Part shown: positions 17,204 through 26,798 of the stretch, in pieces
How the letters are laid out: each line of letters begins with the position of its first letter
Numbering within the stretch: position 1 is the stretch's first letter
Source: an uncultured Clostridia bacterium
GTDB taxonomy: Bacteria > Bacillota > Clostridia > Christensenellales > UBA1242
Direction: 5' to 3'
DNA length: 64,000 nt
NCBI GenBank assembly: GCA_949949035.1
Contig: CATLHJ010000001.1
Location: 95,823-159,822 of the forward strand
Position numbers and translations under genes: made by a program
Notes under the pieces: generated by a model
What the model was told of the DNA's origin: nothing
What the model saw: only the letters and a program-made list of their open reading frames with translations
Database searches by the model: none

Positions 17204-19363
17204 ATGGAAAATAATAAAAAATGGACTTTGACTGTTGGTAATAAAACAGTAACTGTGGAAACGGGAGCGTTGTGTGGGTTAGCACACGGTACGTGTTTAG
17301 TTTCCTGTGGCGATACGGTCATCATGGCTAACGTCACGATGGCGGATCAACCGCGGGAAGGGATTGACTTTTTCCCGTTAGGTGTAGACTTTCAAGAAAA
17401 ATTGTATTCGGTAGGGAAAATTCCCGGTGGTTTTACTCGACGTGAAGGGCGGGGTGGCGACAAGGCTATTTTAACTAGTCGTCTAATCGACCGTCCTTTG
17501 CGTCCTTTGTTTAATAAGGCGTTGCACAACGACGTTGCCGTGGTGGTTACTACCTTGTCGGTTGACCCCGATGTTGCGCCCGAGCCGTTAGGCATGTTGG
17601 CGTCGTCGGTGGCGTTGACCATCAGTGATATTCCGTGGAACGGCCCAACGGGAGCGGTGCAAGTGGCACGGGTAAATGGTCAGTTTATCTGTAACCCGAC
17701 CGCAGCGGAACAAGACGCCAGTGACTTACATTTGACAGTTAGTGGTACCAGTGAAGCCGTGTTGATGGTGGAGGCAGGGGCCAAAGAAGTTAACGAAGCG
17801 GACATGGTTGACGCGATTATGTTCGCCCACGAGGAAATTAAAAAACAATGCGAGTTCCAAGTTAATTTGGCCAAAAAAATTGGTAAAGAAAAACGAAAAG
17901 TACAACTACATGTTGTGGATTCGGGGTTGGAAGAACGAGTGCGTTCTTTCGCGACCAGTTTTATTGAAACAGCCTTAAAAGAAACCGACACCATTAAACG
18001 TCGGGTTGAAGAGGACAAAGTGGCGGCTATTTTGGCAGACAATTTTGCCGATATTTGGGAAGACAACAAGGCCGACATTACCGAAATTGCCAATAAAATC
18101 AAAAAAGAGATTGTGCGTGATAAAATCATCAACCAAGGCATTCGTCCCGATGGGCGGGGAACCAAAGACATTCGTCCGATTTGGGTGGCTACAGGCTTGT
18201 TGCCGCGTACGCACGGGTCGGCGGTCTTTACTCGCGGGAATACGCAAGTTTTGAATGTTTGTACCTTGGGTATGTTAAGCGATGCCCAGAAGTTGGACGG
18301 TATTGATGATGAAGAAGCCAAACGTTACATGCACCAATACAACATGCCACCGTACGCGACCGGTGAAGCGCGGCAATTACGTGCGCCCAGTCGCCGCGAA
18401 GTTGGCCACGGGGCGTTGGCCGAACGGGCGTTGTTACCGGTTTTGCCCAGTGAAGAGGAATTCCCTTACGCCATCCGCACGGTCAGTGAAGTGCTGTCCA
18501 GTAATGGCAGTTCATCTATGGCGTCAGTCTGCGGCAGTTCTTTGTCGTTAATGAACGCTGGTGTGCCGATTAAAGCGGCGGTGGCGGGGATTGCAATGGG
18601 GTTAATTAAGGATGCCACCACGGGGAAGGTCGCGGTCTTGACCGACATTCAGGGTACGGAAGATTTCTACGGCGATATGGATTTCAAAGTAGCTGGTACG
18701 GAAAAAGGTATTACCGCGATTCAAATGGACATTAAAATTGCGGGTATTGATAAAGACATCATTACGACCGCGCTGGCGCAAGCCCGCGAAGGCCGTTTGA
18801 AAATCTTAAAAATCATGAACGCGGATACCAAAGTCCCGGCAGCGGAAGTTTCGCCTTACGCACCCAAGATTATCACCTTCAAAATTAATCCGGATAAAAT
18901 TAAAGATGTTATCGGCAGTGGTGGTAAGGTTATTAACAAAATCATTGAACAAACCGGCGTTAAGATAGATATTGAAGATGATGGCAGTGTCTTTGTCGGT
19001 GGCGCGGACGCGGCAATGGTTAATAAAGCAAAACAGATTATTGATGGTATTGTTACGGACCCCGAAGTTGGGCAAGTATTTGACGGTACGGTAGTGCGGA
19101 TCGCGGATTTTGGTTGTTTCGTCAAATTGACGGAAAACTGGGAAGGCATGGTTCACATTTCTAAATTGGCTCGTGAACGGGTTAATAAAGTGGAAGATGT
19201 GGTTAAGGTGGGCGATCCTATTAAAGTTAAGATTATCAAGATTGACGATAAGGGACGTATCGATTTACAACGTATTGTGCCGGCCAACGTAACGACCGCT
19301 ACCACGGCGCCTAAAACAACCGCCAAGCCAGTAGTTAAGCCAACAACTGACTTAAAGAAGTAA
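17204..19363 (+). CDS. pnp: Polyribonucleotide nucleotidyltransferase (PNPase)
   Basis: A 719-residue phosphorolytic 3'-5' exoribonuclease. It has two RNase PH domains separated by a helical linker, then a KH domain (IKDVIGSGGKVINKII, about residues 565-585) and an S1 domain (GQVFDGTVVRIADFGCFV, about 622 onward), ending in a Thr/Lys/Pro-rich tail. ATG 17204 is preferred over an in-frame TTG at 17198 because the promoter lies 7 bases away. The 3' end overlaps the convergent deacetylase-like gene by 29 bases. The pnp, deacetylase, M16 peptidase grouping matches pnpA-ylxY-mlpA in Bacillus subtilis, with the middle gene inverted. Confidence 0.97.
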   Translation: MENNKKWTLTVGNKTVTVETGALCGLAHGTCLVSCGDTVIMANVTMADQPREGIDFFPLGVDFQEKLYSVGKIPGGFTRREGRGGDKAILTSRLIDRPLRPLFNKALHNDVAVVVTTLSVDPDVAPEPLGMLASSVALTISDIPWNGPTGAVQVARVNGQFICNPTAAEQDASDLHLTVSGTSEAVLMVEAGAKEVNEADMVDAIMFAHEEIKKQCEFQVNLAKKIGKEKRKVQLHVVDSGLEERVRSFATSFIETALKETDTIKRRVEEDKVAAILADNFADIWEDNKADITEIANKIKKEIVRDKIINQGIRPDGRGTKDIRPIWVATGLLPRTHGSAVFTRGNTQVLNVCTLGMLSDAQKLDGIDDEEAKRYMHQYNMPPYATGEARQLRAPSRREVGHGALAERALLPVLPSEEEFPYAIRTVSEVLSSNGSSSMASVCGSSLSLMNAGVPIKAAVAGIAMGLIKDATTGKVAVLTDIQGTEDFYGDMDFKVAGTEKGITAIQMDIKIAGIDKDIITTALAQAREGRLKILKIMNADTKVPAAEVSPYAPKIITFKINPDKIKDVIGSGGKVINKIIEQTGVKIDIEDDGSVFVGGADAAMVNKAKQIIDGIVTDPEVGQVFDGTVVRIADFGCFVKLTENWEGMVHISKLARERVNKVEDVVKVGDPIKVKIIKIDDKGRIDLQRIVPANVTTATTAPKTTAKPVVKPTTDLKK

Positions 19364-20039
19364 GTACTAAATTACGCTCTAAAAAATTGGCAATGATGGC
19401 TGCCAAGCTCTGTTGGGTGGCCGCATTAGCCTTTAAGAAAATGATGTCACCCGCTTGGGTCTGATTGGTGGCGTAGGCTTGCACCAAATTACTGTCGGCG
19501 GTCGCCCAGTCGATGCTGACGGGGCGGTCGGTGGGCAGTACGGTGCGGTAACCTAAATTACTGGCCATGGCCAAGGTGTTTTTATTGAACAAACCGTTGG
19601 GTGGGGTAAAGAAGGCCGGGGCTTTCCCCGTTAAGTTACGTAATAAAGAGCCACCCAAGTTAATTTCGTCACGGATGGTATTTTTGTCGGCGATATTTAG
19701 GGCAGTGTGACTGAAGCCGTAATTGCCCAGTTCGCACTGTTCCGCTAGGGTATTAAGGGTGGCTAAATTGCGGGCCGCCGTGGCTCCCGTAAGAAAAAAC
19801 GTAGCATTGGCCCGGGCGTTGGCAAGTGTTGGTAACATCTGCGCGGCGCAATCGGCGGCAGTGTCGTCGTCAATCAAAAGCACCAAGGCTACTGCTTGCC
19901 CGTGGCGGTCGCCGTTTGATAGTGGGGCATCTACCCGCAGATAAGTGTTACCCACGTCAAGGTTAAAAACTAAAAAACTGATGACCAATAAGGTACAGCC
20001 AATAATGCTGTTGGTAATAATGGTGCGTTTGGTCGGCAT
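19335..20039 (-). CDS. ylxY: YlxY-like polysaccharide deacetylase homologue, degenerate active site
   Basis: A 234-residue protein with an N-terminal membrane anchor or signal (about residues 9-27) and a NodB-like fold. The metal site is eroded: the TFDDGP motif appears as LLIDDDT, the HSxxH motif as NYGFSHTAL with one His lost, while FFTPPNG recalls the catalytic RPPYG motif without Arg. It may be inactive or have altered specificity. It sits between pnp and an M16 peptidase gene, as YlxY does in Bacillus, supporting orthology. It is divergent from the peptidase gene, with overlapping promoter regions. Confidence 0.8.
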   Translation of the reverse strand: MPTKRTIITNSIIGCTLLVISFLVFNLDVGNTYLRVDAPLSNGDRHGQAVALVLLIDDDTAADCAAQMLPTLANARANATFFLTGATAARNLATLNTLAEQCELGNYGFSHTALNIADKNTIRDEINLGGSLLRNLTGKAPAFFTPPNGLFNKNTLAMASNLGYRTVLPTDRPVSIDWATADSNLVQAYATNQTQAGDIIFLKANAATQQSLAAIIANFLERNLVLTSLSQLLA

Positions 20040-20058
20040 ATTTTATACATATTATAAG

Positions 20059-20088
20059 TTGATTATTTTTATGTTTTCAAGGTATGCT
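20059..20088 (+). promoter_or_regulatory. Promoter of M16 peptidase gene, leaderless
   Basis: TTGATT (20059-20064), 18 bp, TATGCT (20083-20088), then 6 bases to ATG 20095. The opposite strand holds TTGAAA and TATAAT elements for the divergent gene. Confidence 0.65.
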
Positions 20089-20094
20089 ATTACT

Positions 20095-21330
20095 ATGGAA
20101 CCGATTATTAAACAATACGAAAACGGCTTGCGCTTGGTAGTGCAGCCGATGGCCAATTACCGCAGTGTGGCCCTGAATGTTCAAGTGTTGGTGGGCAGCG
20201 GGGACGAATTACCGAACGAACAGGGCCTGTCGCATTTTTGTGAACACATGTTGTTCAAGGGTACTAAACGGCGTACGGGACAACAAATTATTGACGAATT
20301 ATCAATGTTGAGCGTGGACTACAACGCGTGGACCAGTGAGTCCGCAACCTGTTATCATACCAAAGGAGTGGCGGATAATTTGGAACAGTGCGTGGACATT
20401 CTGTCTGATATGTACTTTAATCTGCAATTTACGCCCGAAGATTTTGATAAAGAAGGGGACGTCATTGTGCAAGAAATTGCCATGCACGAAGACCGACCGA
20501 AATCGGTGTTATTCGATCTATTAAACAGTACTTTTTTCCATGGTACCAAATACGAACACCCCGTGGCGGGTTTCGCCAAGGCGATTAAAAAGTACCAACC
20601 GGATGATATTTATCAATACATCAAAAAACACTATATTGCGCCGAACACCGTCATTGCCATGGCGGGGGACGTAACTTTGGCGCGGGCCGAAGCGTTAGTG
20701 GCTAAATATTTCTTGCCGTTTTACCCACAAGGTAAAGCCCAACCTAAAATGCGGGTTAACACGCCCGCGATTGTGCCGGTACCCAGCCAAGTGAAGAAAA
20801 AGAAAAACACCGAACAACAACACGTGGCGTTGGTTTTTCCGGTCGGTAACCAATTTGCTGACGATCGTTACGCACTGGGTTTGTTAACCTTGATTTTAGG
20901 TGGTGATATGAGCAGTCGCCTGTTTATTAACGTGCGCGAAAAATTAGGATTGGTTTATTCCATTCACGCCGAAAGGGAACTGTGTGATTTAGGTGGTTAT
21001 TTCGCTGTGGTCTTTTCCTGTACTCCGAAAAATACCGCTAAGGTAATTGAAGTGGTCAGTCACGAAATTGCCAAATTACGACAGGAAGGGGTGACCGCAA
21101 CCGAATTGACCAAAGCACGTAACTTTCGTCACGTTAACGTGTTATTCCAAAGTGAAAGTACGGTAGCGGTAAACAATGGTAACACCGACCAGTTAATGGA
21201 ATATGGACGTATTGATAGTACGGATGCTTACTTGCGTAAGATTGATCAAATTACGGTGGCCGATTTGCAAGCGGTAATCGACCAGTACCTACGGTTGGAC
21301 CGCATGTCTATCTTTACTGTTGGTAAATAA
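20095..21330 (+). CDS. M16-family zinc metallopeptidase
   Basis: A 411-residue processing-peptidase-like protein. The inverted zinc motif HFCEH lies near residues 48-52, with the distal Glu in IVQEIAMHED about 75 residues later. Both M16 domains are present (C-terminal domain with GGDMSSRLF and VREKLGLVYS). It corresponds by position to MlpA/YmxG next to pnp in Bacillus. A start at 20095 is chosen over an in-frame start at 19945, because the latter reads backwards through the divergent gene and the promoter ends 6 bases before 20095. Confidence 0.92.
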   Translation: MEPIIKQYENGLRLVVQPMANYRSVALNVQVLVGSGDELPNEQGLSHFCEHMLFKGTKRRTGQQIIDELSMLSVDYNAWTSESATCYHTKGVADNLEQCVDILSDMYFNLQFTPEDFDKEGDVIVQEIAMHEDRPKSVLFDLLNSTFFHGTKYEHPVAGFAKAIKKYQPDDIYQYIKKHYIAPNTVIAMAGDVTLARAEALVAKYFLPFYPQGKAQPKMRVNTPAIVPVPSQVKKKKNTEQQHVALVFPVGNQFADDRYALGLLTLILGGDMSSRLFINVREKLGLVYSIHAERELCDLGGYFAVVFSCTPKNTAKVIEVVSHEIAKLRQEGVTATELTKARNFRHVNVLFQSESTVAVNNGNTDQLMEYGRIDSTDAYLRKIDQITVADLQAVIDQYLRLDRMSIFTVGK

Positions 21331-21333
21331 TAT

Positions 21334-21362
21334 TTTACTAAAAGTACAATTTTGTTTATAAT
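21334..21362 (+). promoter_or_regulatory. Promoter of ftsK/spoIIIE gene, leaderless
   Basis: TTTACT (21334-21339), 17 bp, TATAAT (21357-21362), then 8 bases to ATG 21371. Confidence 0.75.
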
Positions 21363-21370
21363 TTATGGTA

Positions 21371-24082
21371 ATGGATGGTATTGTCCACAGAACCAAAAAA
21401 CCGAACGCTAAACGTCCCTTCCCGTGGGGTGACGTTATTATTTGGGTGGCCGGTATTTTGGCGTTACTGGTATTATTTCGGGTGTGTGGACCGGTTTCCG
21501 ATTTTTTGTACGGCATTATGGGCGTCTATGTCTTTACCGTTTTCATCTTCCTTGCGGTTTTCGGTCTTGTTGTTAAAACGGGAAAACGGGTGCACGTTCG
21601 ACGGCAATATTTAATTGGCTCTATGCTTATGGTGCTGTCGTTTTTTATTGCCTTGCACATTGGGTTTACGCAGGCGGTAATTCAAGGCGGTAAAAGTGCC
21701 TACTTTGGCCAATACTTGGCGTATTGTTTCGCCGCGCAGCCGATTACGCCCGGCGGAGTGTTGTTCGCATTGCCGTCGTACTTGCTTATGGTGGTGGCGG
21801 GAGCGCTGGGCGCTTATTTGTTGTTGGCGGCATTTTTCTTGGTTGGTTTGATTCTGGTAATTAACTGTGCTGTTTCGCGTCAGCGAGAAAAACGGATTTT
21901 AACTATGGCCGATAAACCTGTTAAGGAAGTCAATACCGCCGCTGACTTTGACGCCAAAACCGCTGAACTGTACGAAAAACTGCAAACCACCAACAAAGAA
22001 TTGTTGCGCGAGAACCGTCGTCGTTTCGAAAGTCATAAAAGTTTATTGGGGCTTGGCGCAATTAAGAACGATCCGGTCAGCAAGTCAACTCCCGCCGCAC
22101 CAGTCCCGTTGAGCCAATTAAATACTCCCGAAGGCATTAACCAAGCTTCGGTGGCCGAAGCCGAAGCCTTGATGAGCGGTTTGAAAATGTATAACGACGG
22201 CAAGGTAATTCCGTGGCAGGGTATGGATAGTAATACTTGGGCGGCAGTGAACCCTTTGTCCACGCCGACACCACAACCGACGATGCCGACCATGGGACCG
22301 ATACCATTTGGTGGTATGTCGGGGATGAATTACCAAAATTCAATGCCGCCGGCACCACAACCGACCACCCCCACCCATGGCAATGGCTGGGATGAACTGA
22401 ACGGTCGCCAATGGCAAGGGGCGAATAGCACTTGGACGCCACCCGCCGCGCCCAGTAATACGGCCGGTACGGGGGTGGGTTTTGGTGCCACCATTACGCC
22501 GCGGACTGACCGACGAAAAAATGCAGCAGTACTACAAAATATCAGTAACCAAACGTCCTTGCCACTGGATACGCCACCCGCAACACCGGCGGGCGATACT
22601 TTCAAAAATAAACGTTATATTAAACCTTCGTTGGATTTAATCCATACCCAGAGTATGGACTTATCGCAGTTTAATGCGGAAGCCAGCGAGAAAGAAGCCA
22701 AACTGAACGAACTGTTCCAACAATATAACGTGCGCGCCAAAGTTGCTAGTTTCAATGTGGCGCCTGCCGTTACGCGTTTTGAAATTGTTCCCGAAATCGG
22801 TACGCGGGTGGCGCAGATCGAAAACTTGCGCGATGATATGAACTTCGTTTTGAAGACCAACAACACGCGTATGGAAAGTCCGATTGAAGGTAAAAACGCG
22901 ATTGGTATTGAGGTGCCCAACCACACGATTGGGACTGTGTCCATTAAGGACTTATTGGCTTCGCGCGAATTTATCAATCACCCCAGTCCTCTGGCCATTT
23001 GCGTTGGTAAAAACATTAACGACGAACCCGTCATTGCTGACTTGGCGGAGATGCCACACTTACTGGTGGCGGGAACTACTGGTTCGGGTAAATCAGTCTG
23101 CATTAACACCATTTTAACCAGTTTGATTTATAAGACCAGCCCTGAAGAATTGAAGTTGTTGTTGATTGATATGAAGGGCGGGGTCGAACTAGGTATGTAC
23201 AATGGCTTACCGCATATGTTGGTGGAAAGGTGCATCAGTAATGTTACGCACGCGGTTAACGCTTTTAAGTGGTTAATCAAAGAAATGGATCACCGTTACG
23301 ACTTATTACAGGGACAACACGTTAACAACATTGCGCTGTATCAGGCATTGCCTGCTTATAAGGAAGGACAAATCCCGGCAATGCCGTACATCGTGATGGT
23401 GGTGGACGAAACTGCTGACTTGATGTCGCGTAACAAAAAAGAAGTGGAAGACTGCATTCAAAATCTGGCGCAAAAATCGCGCGCGGCGGGTATTCACATC
23501 GTATTGGCGACTCAACGTCCCAGTGTTGACGTGATCAGTGGGGTGATTAAAGCCAACATTGGTACTCGGATTGCGTTCCGCGTGTTAAGCGGGGTAGACA
23601 GTCGTACTATTTTGGATTCCATCGGTGCTGAAACTTTGATGGGACGGGGTGATATGTTGTTTATGACCGCCAAAGGTGTTGAGCGGGTACAAGGTTGTTA
23701 CTTGGCGAACGATGAATTACACCGCATCGTCGGGGTAGTACGAGAAAAGAACGAAGCCGATTTCAATTTGGAATTAGAAGACATTATTCTTAACGGTATT
23801 CCCGAAGGCGGTGGGGGAGATTTCGGCAGTGATAGCGGCGAGGTTGGTGAACAAGACCCGAAATTAGTGGCGGTTTTGCGGTACGCCGTGCGCGAAAACA
23901 ACGTACGGCAAACACTGTCAATTTCGGAAATCCAGCGTAAATTCTCGGTTGGTTTTGGTCGAGCGGGGCGCATTATGGACCAATTAGAACAAAAAGGTTT
24001 TGTGGGGGCGGACTTCGGTAATGGTAAACCACGAGAAGTTTTGGTAACGCGGGAACAAGTTGCAGAACTTTACGGGTTATAG
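21371..24082 (+). CDS. DNA translocase FtsK/SpoIIIE
   Basis: A 903-residue septal DNA pump that moves chromosomal DNA during division or into the forespore. Four hydrophobic segments lie in residues about 20-175. A long Pro/Thr/Gly-rich linker (about 190-410) leads to the motor: Walker A GTTGSGKS near residue 570, Walker B IVMVVDETADL, and LATQRPSVDVI. A winged-helix gamma domain at the C-terminus (about 835-900) reads KOPS-like DNA sites. ATG 21371 is preferred to the in-frame ATG at 21365, which is only 2 bases from the -10. SpoIIIE and FtsK cannot be told apart here. Confidence 0.94.
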   Translation: MDGIVHRTKKPNAKRPFPWGDVIIWVAGILALLVLFRVCGPVSDFLYGIMGVYVFTVFIFLAVFGLVVKTGKRVHVRRQYLIGSMLMVLSFFIALHIGFTQAVIQGGKSAYFGQYLAYCFAAQPITPGGVLFALPSYLLMVVAGALGAYLLLAAFFLVGLILVINCAVSRQREKRILTMADKPVKEVNTAADFDAKTAELYEKLQTTNKELLRENRRRFESHKSLLGLGAIKNDPVSKSTPAAPVPLSQLNTPEGINQASVAEAEALMSGLKMYNDGKVIPWQGMDSNTWAAVNPLSTPTPQPTMPTMGPIPFGGMSGMNYQNSMPPAPQPTTPTHGNGWDELNGRQWQGANSTWTPPAAPSNTAGTGVGFGATITPRTDRRKNAAVLQNISNQTSLPLDTPPATPAGDTFKNKRYIKPSLDLIHTQSMDLSQFNAEASEKEAKLNELFQQYNVRAKVASFNVAPAVTRFEIVPEIGTRVAQIENLRDDMNFVLKTNNTRMESPIEGKNAIGIEVPNHTIGTVSIKDLLASREFINHPSPLAICVGKNINDEPVIADLAEMPHLLVAGTTGSGKSVCINTILTSLIYKTSPEELKLLLIDMKGGVELGMYNGLPHMLVERCISNVTHAVNAFKWLIKEMDHRYDLLQGQHVNNIALYQALPAYKEGQIPAMPYIVMVVDETADLMSRNKKEVEDCIQNLAQKSRAAGIHIVLATQRPSVDVISGVIKANIGTRIAFRVLSGVDSRTILDSIGAETLMGRGDMLFMTAKGVERVQGCYLANDELHRIVGVVREKNEADFNLELEDIILNGIPEGGGGDFGSDSGEVGEQDPKLVAVLRYAVRENNVRQTLSISEIQRKFSVGFGRAGRIMDQLEQKGFVGADFGNGKPREVLVTREQVAELYGL

Positions 24083-24088
24083 TAAACT
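24060..24088 (+). promoter_or_regulatory. Promoter of valS, leaderless
   Basis: TTGCAG (24060-24065), 17 bp, TAAACT (24083-24088), then 8 bases to ATG 24097. There is no room for a T-box leader. Confidence 0.6.
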
Positions 24089-24096
24089 GGTAAACA

Positions 24097-26250
24097 ATGG
24101 ATAAAATTTTTGACTTCAAGACCTGTGAGCAACATTATAATGATTATTGGTACAACCAAAAGGTTTTTGTCGCGCACGTTAACCGCGACAAAAAGCCGTT
24201 TACGGTCATTATGCCACCACCCAATGTGACCAGTAAATTGCACATTGGTCACGCGTTTGATGATACGATTATTGATGTTTTGATTCGTTTCAAACGCATG
24301 CAAGGTTACGAAGTGTTAATGTTGCCGGGAGCCGACCACGCGGCGATTGCTACCGAAGCCAAGGTTGTCAGTGAACTGGCCAAGGAAGGTTTGACCAAGA
24401 AGGATTTAACCCGTGCTCAATTTATGGAGCGCATTGAAGCGTGGTACGTTAAATATCAAGGTGAAATCTGTAACCAGTTTCGCCGCTTGGGCTTGTCCTG
24501 TGATTGGACGCGGTTTACTTTTACCATGGATGAACATTGTCAAAAAGAAGTAGTTAAGGCCTTTAATCGTTTGTATCAGGACGGCTACATTTACCGTGGT
24601 GAACGGATGATTAATTGGTGTCAAAATTGTCACACCGCTTTATCTGATGACGAGGTTGAATATCACGAAGTTAAACGTTCAATTTGGACCATTAAGTACG
24701 GACCGTTGAAAGTGGCGACGACGCGTCCTGAAACTTTGTTCGGTGATGTGGCGGTGGCGGTGCATCCCGACGATCCGCGTTACCAAGATCTGATTGGTAA
24801 AGAAGTGCCATTGCCATTAACTGGCCGCACGATCCCCGTGATTGCCGACGCGTCGGTTGACCGCAAGTTCGGTACGGGAGTCGTTAAAATTACGCCCGCC
24901 CACGACCACAACGACTATGTGGTGGGCGAACGACACCACTTAACCCCGTTAAAAGTTATTGACGAAATCGGGCATTTATGTGGTGAAGCGGTGGGTACTT
25001 ATGCGGGGTTATCTGTGGCGGAAGCCCGTGCCAAAGTGGTGGCCGATTTGCGCGCGCAAGGCGTATTAGTTAACGAAAAACCGCACGTATCTAACATTGG
25101 TCAATGCTACCGTTGCCACCAAACGGTTGAACCGATGATTTCGCAACAATGGTTTGTTAAAATGCACGATTTGGCACAACCCGCGATAGCGGCATTAAAC
25201 AACGGTCTAACTATTGTACCGAAGAAGTTTCAAAAAATCTATTTGCATTGGCTGAATAACATTAAGGACTGGTGTATTTCGCGGCAACTAATTTCGGGGC
25301 ATCGCATCCCGTTAGACGGCGAAACCGACGTGTTAGACACGTGGTTTTCGGCGGCCTTGTGGCCCTTTATCACTTTGAACAAAAATCCGGACGACTTTAA
25401 TTACTTTTACCCGACTAATGTTTTGGTGACGGCGTACGATATTATTTTCTTCTGGGTAATCCGCATGGTTTTTTCGGGGTTATACCATACTCAACAATTA
25501 CCATTTAATACCGTGTTAATGCATGGTTTGGTTCGCGATAGCCAAGGGCGTAAAATGAGTAAATCATTGGGCAATGGTATTGACCCAATTGAAGTCATTG
25601 ACGAATATGGTGCGGATGTGTTGCGGTATTCGTTATTGGCCGGTTCCCGTTTGGACCGTGATCCAAGTTACGGACAGGAAAAAATCACCAAAGCCCGTAA
25701 TTTCATGAATAAGATTTGGAATGCTACCAAGTTCGTATTGGCACACCAAGACAACCAATTATTGGTTACGGCTTTGGAAACTTTTATTAAAATGCTGAAC
25801 CCCATTTGTCCGTACATTACCGAACAACTGTGGCGCGAACTGGGACATAACACCGATTTGGCGTTTGAGCCGTTTCCAACCCCCATCAAAGGCCCCAAGC
25901 ACTGGCTGGTAACCAGTCTAAATAAGATGGTACGGACAATCACTCGGCGTTACGAAAAGTATGAGTTTGGGGTAGCGGCTAATGAATTGCAACAATTTTT
26001 CTGGTCGGAATTTTGCGACCGTTACATTGAAGAATGCAAGGGTAAACCAGTGGACAAGGCCACCAAAACGGTGGCGGTGGAAGACCCGCAGGTAAAAATC
26101 AACTTTTATCGTGCCGAAATCGCCCGTTGCGAAAAAATGCTTGGTAATCCCAATTTTGTACAAAAAGCACCAGCCGCATTGGTGCAACAAGAACAACAGA
26201 AACTTGCCAAGTTTAAGGAACTGTTATACAATTTAAGCGGTGAACAATAA
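24097..26250 (+). CDS. valS: Valyl-tRNA synthetase, shortened, with rearranged anticodon domain
   Basis: A 717-residue class I synthetase; the family is usually about 880. HIGH is at residues 49-52 and KMSKS near 486, and an editing domain is present (ATTRPETLFGD). The zinc-binding insertion usually found after the GHRIP motif is missing: GHRIP is followed almost directly by DVLDTWFS. In the anticodon-binding domain the segment with NPICPYITEQLWRELG (about 559-584) precedes the one with YEKYEFGVAANELQ and EFCDRYIEECKG (about 602-649); in known ValRS the order is the reverse. The tRNA-binding coiled-coil arm at the end is kept. The enzyme is probably active. The start is set by the leaderless promoter. 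Confidence 0.93.
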   Translation: MDKIFDFKTCEQHYNDYWYNQKVFVAHVNRDKKPFTVIMPPPNVTSKLHIGHAFDDTIIDVLIRFKRMQGYEVLMLPGADHAAIATEAKVVSELAKEGLTKKDLTRAQFMERIEAWYVKYQGEICNQFRRLGLSCDWTRFTFTMDEHCQKEVVKAFNRLYQDGYIYRGERMINWCQNCHTALSDDEVEYHEVKRSIWTIKYGPLKVATTRPETLFGDVAVAVHPDDPRYQDLIGKEVPLPLTGRTIPVIADASVDRKFGTGVVKITPAHDHNDYVVGERHHLTPLKVIDEIGHLCGEAVGTYAGLSVAEARAKVVADLRAQGVLVNEKPHVSNIGQCYRCHQTVEPMISQQWFVKMHDLAQPAIAALNNGLTIVPKKFQKIYLHWLNNIKDWCISRQLISGHRIPLDGETDVLDTWFSAALWPFITLNKNPDDFNYFYPTNVLVTAYDIIFFWVIRMVFSGLYHTQQLPFNTVLMHGLVRDSQGRKMSKSLGNGIDPIEVIDEYGADVLRYSLLAGSRLDRDPSYGQEKITKARNFMNKIWNATKFVLAHQDNQLLVTALETFIKMLNPICPYITEQLWRELGHNTDLAFEPFPTPIKGPKHWLVTSLNKMVRTITRRYEKYEFGVAANELQQFFWSEFCDRYIEECKGKPVDKATKTVAVEDPQVKINFYRAEIARCEKMLGNPNFVQKAPAALVQQEQQKLAKFKELLYNLSGEQ

Positions 26251-26797
26251 TCGCTCCACTTATTTTGTGCCCGATGAAATGACCCGCAAAATTATTTTGC
26301 TGTTCATTTTTGAGAAGATGGAAATCCCATTATCGGAAACAACGTTGTCGGAAATTATTATGTCCAATCCTGACTTGATGACCTATATGGACTACCGCGA
26401 TGCTTTGGCCAAGATTATGGATGTCCACTTTGTGGTGGCAAAAAACATTGGTGGGGATACGATGTATCTGTTGACCAAAGACGGGCGCGACTGTCTAACG
26501 CACTTTTGGAAGAAGATTCCTGCTTCGGTACGCGAAATGATTATTAAGTATACCGAAGAAAACAAGTTGCGCATGAAACGCAGTCAAGAGTACCGAATTG
26601 ACTACTACAAAAACGGTGACGGTACCTATACAGCGGTCTTTGCCATTAAGGACTATACTGCTTCGGCGAACTTAATGGAACTTAAAATGCGGGTACCATC
26701 GCGGGCCGATGCAATGCGGGCGGCGTCCCGTTGGAAAGATAAAGCCCCCGAAGTGTTTGACTTCGTGTATAATGGGCTGGTAGAGGAGGAAAGATAA
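26240..26797 (+). CDS. DUF4364 family protein
   Basis: A 185-residue cytoplasmic protein that I take as DUF4364, a family common in Clostridia with a PadR-like winged-helix N-terminus (about residues 10-85) and a C-terminal alpha/beta part. The most likely start is GTG 26240, overlapping the end of valS by 11 bases; the next in-frame ATG at 26279 would cut into the first helix. It is in one operon with the TSCPD gene downstream. The function is not known; a transcription-related role is only suggested by the fold. Confidence 0.75.
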   Translation: MNNNRSTYFVPDEMTRKIILLFIFEKMEIPLSETTLSEIIMSNPDLMTYMDYRDALAKIMDVHFVVAKNIGGDTMYLLTKDGRDCLTHFWKKIPASVREMIIKYTEENKLRMKRSQEYRIDYYKNGDGTYTAVFAIKDYTASANLMELKMRVPSRADAMRAASRWKDKAPEVFDFVYNGLVEEER

Positions 26798-26798
26798 A

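Noticed and set aside
18006..18254. Plus-strand alternative frames inside pnp
   Set aside because: They lie within a well-supported gene and show no family features.
24000..24097. T-box riboswitch upstream of valS (and likewise asnS)
   Set aside because: Promoters end 7-8 bases before the start codons, and no T-box sequence or leader space exists.
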